DNA from: Actinomadura violacea
GTDB lineage: Bacteria > Actinomycetota > Actinomycetes > Streptosporangiales > Streptosporangiaceae
Reading direction: 5' to 3'
Assembly (NCBI RefSeq): GCF_017573465.1
Contig: NZ_JAGEPF010000012.1
Coordinates: 186,001 to 250,000 of the forward strand
DNA: 64,000 nucleotides
Shown here in pieces: positions 23,524 through 31,995 of the stretch (positions are counted from its first letter, which is position 1; each line of letters begins with the position of its first letter). Under the pieces are notes generated by a model. That model did not search any database. It was not told the DNA's origin and worked only from the letters and a program-made list of their open reading frames with translations. The position numbers and the translations under genes were made by a program.

Positions 23524-24884
23524 TCGGATTGCTGCGGCTGGAGCTGCGCCGCAACATCACGCCCTTCCTGCTGCCCACGCTGGCCATCCTGCTGTGGCTC
23601 TCCCCCTACGGACGCTCGCTCACCGGGACGGCCGTCTGGACGCGCCGCGGCGAGGCACTGCAGGAAACGCTGCTCGGGCTCGGGCCCGCCATGGCCGGAG
23701 CGGCGGCGTGGACGGCCTCCCGGGAGAACCGGGCCCGCACCCGGGAACTGCTGGCGACCACCGCGCGCGGCGGCTGGAGCCGCACCCTGCCCGGCTGGGC
23801 CGCGACGGCGCTGTGGGGGCTGGCCCTCCTCGCCGCCGCGACCGGCGTCCTCTACGGGCTGACCGCCCGCGCGGCCACCTGGGGAGGCCCGCCCTGGTGG
23901 CCGGTCGCCGCCACCTGCGCCGCGCTCCTGGCGTTCTGCAGCGCCGGGCACGCCATCGGCGCCCTGCTGCCCGGCCGGTTCGTCGCGCCCCTCACCGCGA
24001 TCGGCACGTTCCTGCTGGTGGTCGTCGCGGGCGCGCTGAAGACCGCCGACGCGTCGCTCGGCCTGGTCAGCCCGGTGGGACAGGTCACCGACCCCTACCG
24101 CGCCCTGTACTACCGGGCGGGCCACGACCTGCCCGTCGTGGAGCTGATCTTCGCCGCCGGTGTGATCGCCCTGCCGCTCGGGCTGCTCGCCCTGCGCGGC
24201 GGTGCGGGCGGCCCGCTCGTCCGGCCGGCCGGGATCGTCCTGACCGCCGCCGGCACCGCCGTCGCCGGCACGGGGCTCTGGCTCGCCGGAACCGGCCACA
24301 TCGTCGCCAACCAGGGGATCGCCACGATCCCCAGGCTGGAGAGCCGGGGCGACGGCCGTCCGATCGCCTACACCCCCGCGTGCGACCGCACGCCGATACA
24401 GGTGTGCGTCCACCCGGCGGTGAAGGCGCGCCTCGGCGCGGCGGTTGCGGCCTTACATCCGGTGACCGACCGCCTCGCAGGTCTGCCGGGCGTCCCGACC
24501 ACGATCGACCAGAGGATGGTCGACGGCCCGAGCATCAGAGGGAGCGTCCTCTTACTCCCCGCTCCCTTCGAGGCCTACGACACGAGAGGGCGGATCAGGG
24601 GCCGCGTAGCGCGCGAGATGCGCGCCGACACCGCGGCCGGGTTGCTCCTCGGCGCGTGGGACGGCACGGGCTCCGCGCGCCAGGCCGCCGTCCTCGCCGT
24701 CCTCGTCGCGGCCGGCGACCCGCCGGACGGTGCCGACCTGCCCATCCGCGACACGCCCGGCCCCGCCGTCCTCGCCGCCGCCCGCCGCCTGGCCGCGCTG
24801 CCCCAGCCGGCCTGGCACCAGTGGTTCGCCGCCCACCTGTCCGCCCTGCGCGCCGACCGCCTCACCCTCAAGGACCTCCCATGA
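23520..24884 (+). CDS. ABC-2 type permease with C-terminal extracytoplasmic domain
   Basis: The 454-residue protein starts MIGLLRLELRRNITPFLLPTLAILLW. About six membrane segments lie within residues 1-270, and a soluble domain of about 170 residues follows, with two cysteines (CDRTPIQVCVH) likely outside the cell. Translation is coupled to the ATPase gene. The substrate is unknown. The soluble tail resembles an M1-like or sensor domain only loosely, so I do not assign it. Confidence 0.85.
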   Translation: MIGLLRLELRRNITPFLLPTLAILLWLSPYGRSLTGTAVWTRRGEALQETLLGLGPAMAGAAAWTASRENRARTRELLATTARGGWSRTLPGWAATALWGLALLAAATGVLYGLTARAATWGGPPWWPVAATCAALLAFCSAGHAIGALLPGRFVAPLTAIGTFLLVVVAGALKTADASLGLVSPVGQVTDPYRALYYRAGHDLPVVELIFAAGVIALPLGLLALRGGAGGPLVRPAGIVLTAAGTAVAGTGLWLAGTGHIVANQGIATIPRLESRGDGRPIAYTPACDRTPIQVCVHPAVKARLGAAVAALHPVTDRLAGLPGVPTTIDQRMVDGPSIRGSVLLLPAPFEAYDTRGRIRGRVAREMRADTAAGLLLGAWDGTGSARQAAVLAVLVAAGDPPDGADLPIRDTPGPAVLAAARRLAALPQPAWHQWFAAHLSALRADRLTLKDLP

Positions 24885-24988
24885 CCCGTCCTCGGCCCCT
24901 TCGTGCAAGCCCCCGCAAGCCCGCACCCTCAGCGGCGACGGAAGCCGGCGGCTTCGGTTCTTATGCCTGGATGAGAGGGGGGATCGCC

Positions 24989-25582
24989 ATGTGGGTGCCG
25001 TCATTGCGTCTCGTCCGGCTGCATCTGGCGTCCCGCCGGGCCGGGCTGGCGCTCGTCGCGATCGGTGCGGTCGCGCTGGTCATCGTGCTTCCGATCCCCA
25101 GGTCAGGCGGCATGCTCGGGGCGCTGGTCCCGCTGGTCGTCGCCATGGGCGCGGCCGCGGTCGTCGGCGCCGCCACCGCGAGCCCGATCGGCGAGGTCGA
25201 GCGAGTCACCGGCCGCCCCCTTCCCGCGCTCCGCGGCGCCGCGGTGCTCCTGATGTTCGGCACCGCCATCGCGCTCCTCGCGGCCGCCGCAGCGGGCCGC
25301 GCACCGGCGGGCGGATCGCTGCCCTTGCTCAGGGCCTGCACCGGGCTGACCGGGATCACACTGCTCACCGCGGTCGCCGCGGGCCCGCAACGCAGTTGGA
25401 CGCTGCCGCTCGCCTACACCATCCTGTGCGGTCACGCCATCGAGCGGTCATGGAGGTCCCTGTGGTTCTGGCCGATCAGAGCCGGCCACGACGCGCCGGC
25501 CGCCACGGTCGCCATCGCCCTGCTGCTGGCCGGGCTCTTAGCCATTGCCGTTCGCGGCACTCGGGTCAGTGTGCGTTCGTAG
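24989..25582 (+). CDS. Second membrane subunit of the ABC exporter operon
   Basis: The 197-residue protein has six hydrophobic segments. ATG 24989 is preferred: AGGGGGGA lies six bases upstream and the protein then begins MWVPSLRLVRLHLASRRAG, a typical permease N-terminus. An in-frame ATG at 24881 overlaps the previous stop (ATGA) and would add 36 non-hydrophobic residues, so translation may be coupled from there. It completes a four-gene transport operon behind the ECF sigma factor. Confidence 0.72.
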   Translation: MWVPSLRLVRLHLASRRAGLALVAIGAVALVIVLPIPRSGGMLGALVPLVVAMGAAAVVGAATASPIGEVERVTGRPLPALRGAAVLLMFGTAIALLAAAAAGRAPAGGSLPLLRACTGLTGITLLTAVAAGPQRSWTLPLAYTILCGHAIERSWRSLWFWPIRAGHDAPAATVAIALLLAGLLAIAVRGTRVSVRS

Positions 25583-25591
25583 CATCGGCCC

Positions 25592-26041
25592 ATGACGGAC
25601 TCCGAGTACTGCCTCGTGTGCGATCACAACTCCCGCATGGAGGCGCTGCCGCCACGCGAGGTCGTCGCGTTCGACGAGCACTGGCGGGTGGCGCACGCGT
25701 TCGGCACCGGGACGCCCGGCTGGCTCGTGCTCATGCCGCGCCGGCACGTCACGGCCGTCGCCGAGCTGAGCGACGCGGAAGCCGCGGCGCTCGGGGTCTG
25801 GCAGGTGCGGTTGTCACGCGCGCTCCATGCCGTCACCGGGTGCCGCAAGACCTACATCGCGCAGTTCGCCGAGGCCGCCGGGTTCGCGCACGTGCACTTC
25901 CACATCGTCCCTCGCGCGGACGACCTGCCCGCCGACCTGCGGGGCCCGCGGGTGTTCGCGCTGCTCGCGCGGGCGCCGGAGGACGACCTGAGCGAAGCGC
26001 GGCGGGACGAGCTGGCGCTGGCGATCCGCGACCGCCTGTGA
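25592..26041 (+). CDS. HIT family nucleotide hydrolase/transferase
   Basis: The 149-residue protein carries the histidine-triad motif HVHFHIVPR with H100, H102 and H104. An upstream CxxC pair (C7, C10) could bind zinc. HIT enzymes hydrolyse nucleoside phosphoramidates or dinucleotides. It is ten bases after the ABC permease, possibly on the same mRNA but unrelated in function. A perfect palindrome follows its stop. Confidence 0.9.
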   Translation: MTDSEYCLVCDHNSRMEALPPREVVAFDEHWRVAHAFGTGTPGWLVLMPRRHVTAVAELSDAEAAALGVWQVRLSRALHAVTGCRKTYIAQFAEAAGFAHVHFHIVPRADDLPADLRGPRVFALLARAPEDDLSEARRDELALAIRDRL

Positions 26042-26045
26042 CCAG

Positions 26046-26059
26046 CGGGATTAATCCCG
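26046..26059. promoter_or_regulatory. Perfect 14-bp palindrome CGGGATTAATCCCG
   Basis: The palindrome starts four bases after the HIT stop and 50 bases before the L33 gene. It has no loop, so it is more likely a repressor site for the ribosomal protein gene than a terminator. It does not resemble the AT-rich Zur boxes of actinobacteria. Confidence 0.4.
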
Positions 26060-26108
26060 GCGCGGCACTGGTTATCGGTCTCGTTCCGACGGAAGAAGGA
26101 GGTCCGCG

Positions 26109-26273
26109 ATGGCAAGGAACGACGTCCGGCCGGTGGTGAAGCTGCGGTCGACCGCGGGGAGCGGTCACACGTACGTGACCCGCAAGAACCGCCGGAACGA
26201 CCCGGACCGCCTGGTGCTGCGCAAGTACGACCCGGTCCAGCGCGCCCACGTGCTCTACCGCGAGGAACGCTGA
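26109..26273 (+). CDS. rpmG: 50S ribosomal protein L33, cysteine-free (zinc-independent) form
   Basis: The 54-residue protein begins MARNDVRPVVKLRSTAGSGH and continues YVTRKNRRNDPDRLVLRKYDP, a clear L33. It lacks all four cysteines of the zinc-binding form. In actinobacteria the cysteine-free L33 is usually the replacement used in zinc starvation and is under Zur control. I see no obvious Zur box here. GAAGGAGG lies just upstream of the ATG. It stands alone, without rpmB or rpsN. Confidence 0.93.
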   Translation: MARNDVRPVVKLRSTAGSGHTYVTRKNRRNDPDRLVLRKYDPVQRAHVLYREER

Positions 26274-26325
26274 CCCAATCCCGCCCCCACCGGCCCCGTC
26301 CGCTGGGGGCGGTGGTTCGAGTGGG

Positions 26326-26832
26326 TCAGGGCCGGGTGGTCTGGATGAGGATCCGGTGGAGCTGGGTTGAGCGGGCGGCGGTGATGGCGCCCTCGCGGGT
26401 GCGGGTGGCGATCTTGTGCTGGAGGTCGGTGACGTCGGGGTCGCCGCGGGGATGGGCGAGCATGCCCTGGATGAGGTTGGTGAGATCGACGCCCACGTCC
26501 GCGCGGACGTCGCCGGCCGCGACGCCCTGACCCACCGCGAAGCGCAGGCGGAGCAGGGCCTGGCGCAGGGGGACGGACGGTGCCGGTGCCGGGGCGGGCG
26601 TCGCGGGCCGGTCGCTGAGCGGGGCGGGACGCGTCGCCCGGACGGTGGGGGAGGCGGCCTGGAGGGGGAGCAGCTGGCCGCGGGTGCGGTCGGGGCCGGT
26701 GAGGGTGTCGCCGAGTCCGAGGACGAGGGTCGTGGCGGCGGCGATCGTCGCGACGACGCCCGCGAGCGCGAGCCAGGGGAACGGTGACCGGCGCCGTGGC
26801 GGGGCGGGCCGCCACTCGCCTCCCGCGGTCAT
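26326..26832 (-). CDS. Single-pass membrane-anchored protein, unknown function
   Basis: The 168-residue protein starts MTAGGEWRPAPPRRRSPFPW, has one membrane helix at about 21-42 and a Pro/Ala-rich linker (about 65-95). A C-terminal helical domain of about 70 residues follows (LLRLRFAVGQGVAAGDVRADVGVDLTNLIQGM). That domain resembles the FIMAH-like region found at the C-terminus of some actinobacterial Ser/Thr kinases, where it faces outside. I hold that as tentative. The ATG at 26830-26832 has GGGAGGG five bases upstream on the minus strand. Its promoter must lie next to the minisatellite. Confidence 0.65.
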   Translation of the reverse strand: MTAGGEWRPAPPRRRSPFPWLALAGVVATIAAATTLVLGLGDTLTGPDRTRGQLLPLQAASPTVRATRPAPLSDRPATPAPAPAPSVPLRQALLRLRFAVGQGVAAGDVRADVGVDLTNLIQGMLAHPRGDPDVTDLQHKIATRTREGAITAARSTQLHRILIQTTRP

Positions 26833-26922
26833 GGTCCCTCCCGGTCCCCGCGGCGCCGTCCGCGCCATACCCCGGAGTACGCCGGGCGCCCCGGCGGCGG
26901 TTCGACGCGACACCGGGAAGCG

Positions 26923-27207
26923 CAGGCCGGCGCCCACCGCATGCCGGCGCCCATCGCAGGCGGGCGCCGCAGGCGGGTGCACACCGCAGGCTGGCGGCCG
27001 CCACATGCGGGCGCACGCCGCAGGCCGGCGCACACCGAAGGCGGGTGCACACCGAAGGCGGGTGCACACCGAAGGCGGGTGCACACCGAAGGCTGGCGGC
27101 CGCCACAGGCCGGCGCCCAACGCATGCCAGCGCCCACCACAGGTCGGCGCACGCCGCGGGCGGGCGCCCATCGCAGGCGGGCGCATACCGCGGGCGGGCG
27201 CCCGCAT
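26923..27207. repeat. 17-bp minisatellite, 17 copies
   Basis: Seventeen consecutive units of 17 bases (one, at 26957-26969, has only 13) with consensus near CAGGCGGGCGCACACCG. Three adjacent units at 27038-27088 are identical. Because 17 is not a multiple of three, the array translates into similar peptides in every frame, which is why open frames here look repetitive; I do not call any as a gene. It fills most of the 487 bases between two minus-strand genes (26833-27319). The remainder holds only a short promoter-sized stretch on each side. Confidence 0.9.
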
Positions 27208-27319
27208 GCGGTGGGGAGTGCGTCCGGAGGGGGCTTGGGGGTTCAGGGGAGTGGCCGCGGATGGAGCCGGCCGCGGGGTGGCACCACGTCGTTGGGGTGC
27301 CGCCCGCGGCCGGCCGGTC

Positions 27320-30300
27320 TCAGCGGTTCCCGGCGGGGAGCGGCTGCTCGGCGCGCCAGGAGGTGAGGAGGGTGCGCAGCTTGTCGTGGTAGCGGGTGAT
27401 GTTGGCGGTCTTGACGTCCTCGTAGCCGCGGATCATGTCGGGCAGGTCGGCGATCTCGACGGCGAGGTCGTGGTTGTCCTTGTCGAGGCCGGCGACCAGC
27501 TCGTCCACGACCGTGAGGTACTCGGTGACGAGGCGGCGCTCGGCGCGGCGCTGGGCGGTGGCGCCGAAGGGGTCGAACGGGGTGCCGCGCAGCCGCCGCA
27601 GCGCGCGCAGCGCGTGGAAGGCGGGGCGGGCCGTCCGGCCGAGCGCGATCTTGCGGTCGACGCCGACGGCGCGCAGCAGCGGCGGGTGCAGCATGTACCG
27701 GACGGTGGCGCCCGCGCCGAACTGCTCCTCGACCTGGCGGGTGAGCGCCGGGTCGAGGTGGAGGCGGGCGACCTCGTACTCGTCCTTGTAGGCCATCAGC
27801 TTGTGCAGGTGGCGGGCCACGGCGACGGCGAGCCGCTGCCCGGACGCGACGGCGTCGCGTTCGGCGGCGGCGACGCGCAGCACGGTGTCGAGGTACCGCT
27901 TGGCGAGCGCGAGGTCCTGGTAGGCGGCGAGGTCGGGGACGCGGATCCGCAGCACGCGGGCCAGTTCGTCGTCCGTCCCGGAGGCGTCGACGAGGTTCAT
28001 CGCGGCGGGCGCGTTGACGGCCAGGGGCCGCTGGACGGCGGGCACGGCGGGCGGCGCGGCCCAGCCGGGCTCCAGGACGAGCCGCCGGCCGGCCCGGAAC
28101 GCCTGGACGTTCGCCTCGACCTGGACGCCGTTGAGCGCGAGCGCGTCCTCGATCGCGCGCGCCGACAGCGGCAGCAGCCCCGCCTGGTAGGCGGCGCCGA
28201 CGACGACGAAGTTCGCGGTGGTGGTGCTGCCGAACCAGCGTTCGGCCAGCTCCAGGGCGTCGAGCGCGATGAGCCGGGCCTCGTCGGTGCGGGCGGCGAT
28301 CTGCCGGACGAGGGACGCGCTCGGCGGCAGCGACGCGGTCACGTCGGTGATCATCCGGCCGGTGGGGACCTCGCTGGTGGACACGACGGCGGCGGTGCGG
28401 CCGGGGGCGCAGCGGCGCAGGTTGGCCTCGGCGGTGCCGGCGAGCGCGTCGAACGCCAGGTAGGCGTCGGCGCCGCCGTCCCCGATCATGCCGGGGCGCT
28501 CGCGCGGGACGTCGCCGATCCGCAGGTGGGAGACGACCGCGCCGGCCTTCTGGCTGAGCCCGGTCTGGTCGAGGGCGCGGGCGTGCCGGCCGTCGAGCAG
28601 CGCGGCGGTGGCGAGGACCTGGTTGACGGTGACGACGCCGGTGCCGCCGATGCCGACGAGCAGGACGTCCGCCGCGTCCGGCCGGGAGGCGGGCTCGGCC
28701 AGCTCGCCGATCTTCGGCAGCGCGGGCCCGGACGGCCTCCGTTCGCCCGGGATCACGGTGACGAACGACGGGCAGTCGCCGTCGACGCAGGAGTAGTCCT
28801 TGTTGCAGGACGTCTGGTTGATCTGCGTCTTGCGGCCGAACTCGGTCTCGACGGGCTCGACGCTGAGGCAGTTGGACTTGGTGCCGCAGTCGCCGCAGCC
28901 CTCGCAGACCGACTCGTTGATCAGCACGCGGGTCTGCGGGTCGGGGGCGAGGCCGCGCTTGCGCTTGCGGCGGGTCTCGGCGGCGCACGCCTGGTCGTAG
29001 AGGAGCACGGTGACGCCGGGGATTTCGCGCAGCTCGCGCTGGACGGCGTCGAGGTCGTCGCGGTGCCGGATCCGGACGCCCGGCGCCCAGTCGGTGCCGC
29101 GCGGGTAGCGGGACGGGTCGTCCGCCACCACGACGATCTTCGCGACGCCTTCGGCGTGCAGCAGCCGGGTGACGGAGGCGGGGTCGGTGCCGCCGTCGGC
29201 GTCCTGCCCGCCGGTCATCGCGACGGCCGCGTTGTAGAGCAGCTTGAAGGTGATGTTGGTCCCGGCGGCGACGGCCTGCCGGACGGCGAGGCTGCCGGAG
29301 TGGAAGAAGGTGCCGTCGCCGAGGTTCTGGAACATGTGCCCGGTGCCGGTGAACGGCGCGGCGCCGACCCACATCGCGCCCTCGCCGCCCATCTGGGAGG
29401 TGCCGATGCTGCGGTCCTGGAAGACGGTCATGACGTGGCAGCCGATGCCGCTCGCGGCCATCGACCCGTCGGGGACGACCGTGGACCGGTTGTGCGGGCA
29501 GCCGGAGCAGAAGTAGGGGGTGCGGGCGGGCGCGAGCAGGTTGATCGAGGGCTTGCGGGGCCGCAGCGCGGGGTCGCGCAGGTCGACGTGGTCCTCGCCG
29601 ACGCGGTCGGCGAGCAGGCGGGCGAGCGCCTTGACGATCCGGTCGGCGGTGAGGCCGCCGTCGGCGGGGACGAGGGGCGCGCCGTCGGGGCCGTTCTTGC
29701 CGAGGACGGCGGGCCGCTCCGGGGCGTCGTAGAGCAGGTCGCGGATCTGCGTCTCGACGAACGCGCGCTTCTCCTCGACGACGACGATCTCGCGGAGGCC
29801 GGCGGCGAACTCGCGGAGCCGCGCCGGGTCGAGCGGGTGGATCAGGGCGAGCTTGAGGAGCCGGACGCCGCGGCGGGCGAGCGCGTCGTCGTCGAGGCCG
29901 AGCCGGTCGAGGGCTTCGCGCAGTTCGAGGTAGGTGCGGCCGGACGCGACGAGCCCGACGGCGGCGTCGCCGGTCGCGCCTTCGATGACGTCCAGCCCGT
30001 TCGCGGACGCGTAGGCGGCCGCGGCGCGCAGCCGTCCGTGCAGGACCTCGGCTTCGAGGGAGGTGGTGTCCTTGAGGTCGACGCCGGGCCGCCGCGTCGG
30101 CTTCCACGGGCGTCCGCGCCACTGCAGCTCCGGCGTGACCGGTTCCGGTACGGGCGCGACGTCCACGACCTCCAGCGAGTCGGCGACGTCGGTGACGAGC
30201 TTGAACCCGGTCCACGCGCCGCTGAACCGCGACATCTCGAACCCGTGCCGGCCGAGCCGCAGCACGTCGGTGATCGAGCCGGGCGCGAGCACCGGCATGA

Positions 30301-30802
30301 ACGCCTCGGCGAGCGCGCCCTCCGTCGCCGACGGCAGCGTCGAGGACTTGCAGGACGGGTCGTCGCCGACGACCGCGAGCACCCCGCCGCGCTCGGCCGT
30401 GCCGAGCCAGTTGGCGTGCTTGAACGCGTCGAGCGAGCGGTCGACGCCGGGCGCCTTGCCGTACCAGAGGCCGAAGACGCCCTGGAACCGCGGATCCGGC
30501 AGGTGGTCGACCAGCTGCGAGCCGTACACCGCGGTCGCGGCCAGCTCCTCGTTCACGCCCGGGATGAACCGGATGTCGTGGTCCTCCAGCAGCTTCGCCT
30601 CGCGCATGAGCTGCTGGTCGAGGCCGCCGAGCGGGGATCCGCGGTAGCCGGACACGAACCCGGCGGTGGTCCAGCCGCGGCGGGCGTCGGCGCGCCGCTG
30701 CTCCAGCAGCAGCCGGACCAGGGCCTGGACGCCGCCCAGTGCGACCCGGCCCCGCTCCAGTTCGAGCCGGTCGCGGAGCGCGGACGTCGAGGTACCGGTC
30801 AT
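27320..30802 (-). CDS. Indolepyruvate ferredoxin oxidoreductase, fused alpha-gamma form
   Basis: The 1160-residue protein is a 2-oxoacid:ferredoxin oxidoreductase, decarboxylating indolepyruvate or related aromatic/branched 2-oxoacids to acyl-CoA. The N-terminal pyrimidine-binding half includes RGSPLGGLDQQL. A TPP-binding domain (SGCPHNRSTVV, then GGEGAMWVG and NLGDGTFFHSG) and a cysteine-rich iron-sulfur segment (CEGCGDCGTKSNC, then SCNKDYSCVDGDCPSF) follow. The last 450 residues hold the gamma subunit (GIGGTGVVTVNQVLA). Size matches the fused actinobacterial form. ATG at 30800-30802. Its promoter faces an AsnC-type regulator, the likely controller. Confidence 0.93.
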   Translation of the reverse strand: MTGTSTSALRDRLELERGRVALGGVQALVRLLLEQRRADARRGWTTAGFVSGYRGSPLGGLDQQLMREAKLLEDHDIRFIPGVNEELAATAVYGSQLVDHLPDPRFQGVFGLWYGKAPGVDRSLDAFKHANWLGTAERGGVLAVVGDDPSCKSSTLPSATEGALAEAFMPVLAPGSITDVLRLGRHGFEMSRFSGAWTGFKLVTDVADSLEVVDVAPVPEPVTPELQWRGRPWKPTRRPGVDLKDTTSLEAEVLHGRLRAAAAYASANGLDVIEGATGDAAVGLVASGRTYLELREALDRLGLDDDALARRGVRLLKLALIHPLDPARLREFAAGLREIVVVEEKRAFVETQIRDLLYDAPERPAVLGKNGPDGAPLVPADGGLTADRIVKALARLLADRVGEDHVDLRDPALRPRKPSINLLAPARTPYFCSGCPHNRSTVVPDGSMAASGIGCHVMTVFQDRSIGTSQMGGEGAMWVGAAPFTGTGHMFQNLGDGTFFHSGSLAVRQAVAAGTNITFKLLYNAAVAMTGGQDADGGTDPASVTRLLHAEGVAKIVVVADDPSRYPRGTDWAPGVRIRHRDDLDAVQRELREIPGVTVLLYDQACAAETRRKRKRGLAPDPQTRVLINESVCEGCGDCGTKSNCLSVEPVETEFGRKTQINQTSCNKDYSCVDGDCPSFVTVIPGERRPSGPALPKIGELAEPASRPDAADVLLVGIGGTGVVTVNQVLATAALLDGRHARALDQTGLSQKAGAVVSHLRIGDVPRERPGMIGDGGADAYLAFDALAGTAEANLRRCAPGRTAAVVSTSEVPTGRMITDVTASLPPSASLVRQIAARTDEARLIALDALELAERWFGSTTTANFVVVGAAYQAGLLPLSARAIEDALALNGVQVEANVQAFRAGRRLVLEPGWAAPPAVPAVQRPLAVNAPAAMNLVDASGTDDELARVLRIRVPDLAAYQDLALAKRYLDTVLRVAAAERDAVASGQRLAVAVARHLHKLMAYKDEYEVARLHLDPALTRQVEEQFGAGATVRYMLHPPLLRAVGVDRKIALGRTARPAFHALRALRRLRGTPFDPFGATAQRRAERRLVTEYLTVVDELVAGLDKDNHDLAVEIADLPDMIRGYEDVKTANITRYHDKLRTLLTSWRAEQPLPAGNR

Positions 30803-30886
30803 GGTGCTGCCCCTTTCCGGCGGCTGGACTGTTCAGCCACATTCAGCACTCTGAGCTGAGCGGAGTGCAAGATGCTGCGGGCATAA

Positions 30887-30903
30887 TTGAGCGGATTGCT
30901 CAA
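30887..30903. promoter_or_regulatory. Candidate Lrp/AsnC operator with -10 element
   Basis: TTGAGC (30887-30892) and GCTCAA (30898-30903) form a perfect dyad with a five-base spacer. A -10-like CATAAT (30882-30887) on the plus strand abuts it. The site is 26 bases upstream of the AsnC-type start and 85 bases from the divergent oxidoreductase ATG. Autoregulation and control of the oxidoreductase are likely. Confidence 0.5.
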
Positions 30904-30928
30904 GTCAGAACCGAGTTACCCGCCGGAG

Positions 30929-31423
30929 ATGAGCGTTGTGACGCGTGCCACCCTCCTCGACATCCAGATCCTGCGCCGGCTGGTCGACCAGCCCCGCATC
31001 GGGATCACCGAGCTGGCCGCAAAGCTCGGCATCGCCCGCAACACCGCGCACGCCCGCGTCGAGCGGCTGGAGCGCGACGGCGTGATCGGGCACCGCGGCC
31101 GCGAGGTCGATCTCGGCGCGCTCGGCTTCGAGCTGACCGCGTTCGTGACCTTGGAGGTCGCGCAGGGCCGGCTGCGCGAGGCCGCGCAGGCGCTGGCGGC
31201 GATCCCGCGCGTCCTGGAGGTCCTCGGCATCACCGGGCAGGGCGACCTGCTCGTCCGCGCGGCCGCGCCGAACGGCCGGCAGCTGCACGAGGTGATCGAC
31301 TCGATCCTCGCCTGCCCCGGCGTCCGCCGCAGCACGACCTCGATCGTCCTGACCGAGCAGGTCCCGTTCCGCCTCGGCCCGCTCCTCGAAGACGAGGAAC
31401 GCCGCGCCCGCACCGCGCACTGA
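30929..31423 (+). CDS. Lrp/AsnC family transcriptional regulator
   Basis: The 164-residue protein has an AsnC-type helix-turn-helix (LLDIQILRRLVDQPRIGITELAAKLGIARNTAHARVERLERDGVI) and a RAM/AsnC effector domain (FVTLEVAQGRLREAAQALAAIPRVLEVLGITGQGDLLVRAAA). Such proteins sense amino acids or 2-oxoacids. The start is either ATG 30929, with GGAG directly adjoining, or GTG 30938 with the same GGAG nine bases upstream. It is divergent from the indolepyruvate oxidoreductase, the standard arrangement for this pair, so aromatic amino acid or oxoacid sensing is a fair inference. Confidence 0.9.
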   Translation: MSVVTRATLLDIQILRRLVDQPRIGITELAAKLGIARNTAHARVERLERDGVIGHRGREVDLGALGFELTAFVTLEVAQGRLREAAQALAAIPRVLEVLGITGQGDLLVRAAAPNGRQLHEVIDSILACPGVRRSTTSIVLTEQVPFRLGPLLEDEERRARTAH

Positions 31424-31442
31424 CCTGGGGAGACCCCGGAAT

Positions 31443-31489
31443 CGGACGCCCCGGGGCGCACTCGTGCGAGCGCGGCCCGGGGCGGTCCG
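31443..31489. terminator. Bidirectional hairpin between convergent genes
   Basis: CGGAC (31443-31447) and GCCCCGGG (31448-31455) pair with CCCGGGGC (31476-31483) and GTCCG (31485-31489), with one unpaired base. An inner CTCG/CGAG stem closes the loop. It lies between the AsnC-type gene and the convergent NTF2-like gene. Confidence 0.65.
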
Positions 31490-31493
31490 AGCG

Positions 31494-31904
31494 TCAGTCC
31501 AGGGCGAGGCCGGGGACCATGCCGGTGCCGACGTAGTCGCGGAAGAGCAGGATCCGGCCGTCGCGGATCCGGAAGACCTGGATGCACGGCACTTCGAGCG
31601 GTTCGCCGGTCGCGACGACCCGGCCGACGGTCGTGAGCTCCAGGATCACCACCTCGGGGTCGGTGGTGCGGTGGACGTCGCGGACGCGCAGGTCGGAGAT
31701 CTCCAGGGCGGACAGGTCCACCTTCGCCGAGAAGGCGCGGATCTCTTCGCGGCCCTCCAGGCGGGCGGGCATGCCCGGGCCGCCGAACGGCATCTCGATC
31801 ACGCCGTCCGCGGCGAACAGGTCCGCGAACGCGTCCATGTCGCGGGCGAGCAGCACCTCTCGCCGCCGTTCCAGGACCTCCAGCGGCGTTGCCGGTTCAC
31901 TCAT
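31494..31904 (-). CDS. NTF2/SnoaL-like protein controlled by TetR
   Basis: The 136-residue protein begins MSEPATPLEVLERRREVLLARDMDAFADLFAADGVIEMPFG, the classic SnoaL_2 start, and ends in the sheet motif VFRIRDGRILLFRDYVG. Members are small isomerases or ligand binders. AAAGGAG lies five bases upstream of the ATG on the minus strand. It diverges from a TetR gene, and three similar operator-like dyads lie between them, so its expression is probably induced by a compound it handles. Confidence 0.85.
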   Translation of the reverse strand: MSEPATPLEVLERRREVLLARDMDAFADLFAADGVIEMPFGGPGMPARLEGREEIRAFSAKVDLSALEISDLRVRDVHRTTDPEVVILELTTVGRVVATGEPLEVPCIQVFRIRDGRILLFRDYVGTGMVPGLALD

Positions 31905-31917
31905 GCCGACTCCTTTC

Positions 31918-31989
31918 GTTCAACGTGCGTTGTACGACTGGTTCAACGAACGTAGAACGAAATGGCCGTCCGGTCAACGCCCGTAGAAT
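31918..31989. promoter_or_regulatory. Three TetR operator-like dyads in a divergent promoter
   Basis: Three 18-bp near-palindromes share one pattern: GTTCAACGTGCGTTGTAC (31918-31935), GTTCAACGAACGTAGAAC (31941-31958) and GGTCAACGCCCGTAGAAT (31972-31989). A TetR promoter fits within them: TTGTAC (31930-31935), 17 bases, TAGAAC (31953-31958). A second -10-like TAGAAT ends at 31989, seven bases before the GTG, allowing a leaderless message. Confidence 0.7.
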
Positions 31990-31995
31990 GCGCCG

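Noticed and set aside
26042..26108. Zur box before the cysteine-free L33 gene
   Set aside because: Expected from the protein type, but no AT-rich TGAAAATNATTTTCA-like sequence is present; only the GC-flanked palindrome CGGGATTAATCCCG.
26923..27207. Possible CRISPR array
   Set aside because: Units are contiguous 17-mers without spacers and there are no cas genes; it is a minisatellite.
27243..30842. A 1199-codon minus-strand frame overlapping the oxidoreductase in another frame
   Set aside because: Arg/Ala/Pro-only composition typical of a frame-shifted read of a high-GC gene; the true frame carries TPP and iron-sulfur motifs.
26645..30859. A 1404-codon open frame on the plus strand opposite the indolepyruvate oxidoreductase
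   Set aside because: It is the antisense shadow of a clear gene in GC-rich DNA, is Gly/Arg/Val-biased, has no family motifs, and runs through the minisatellite.
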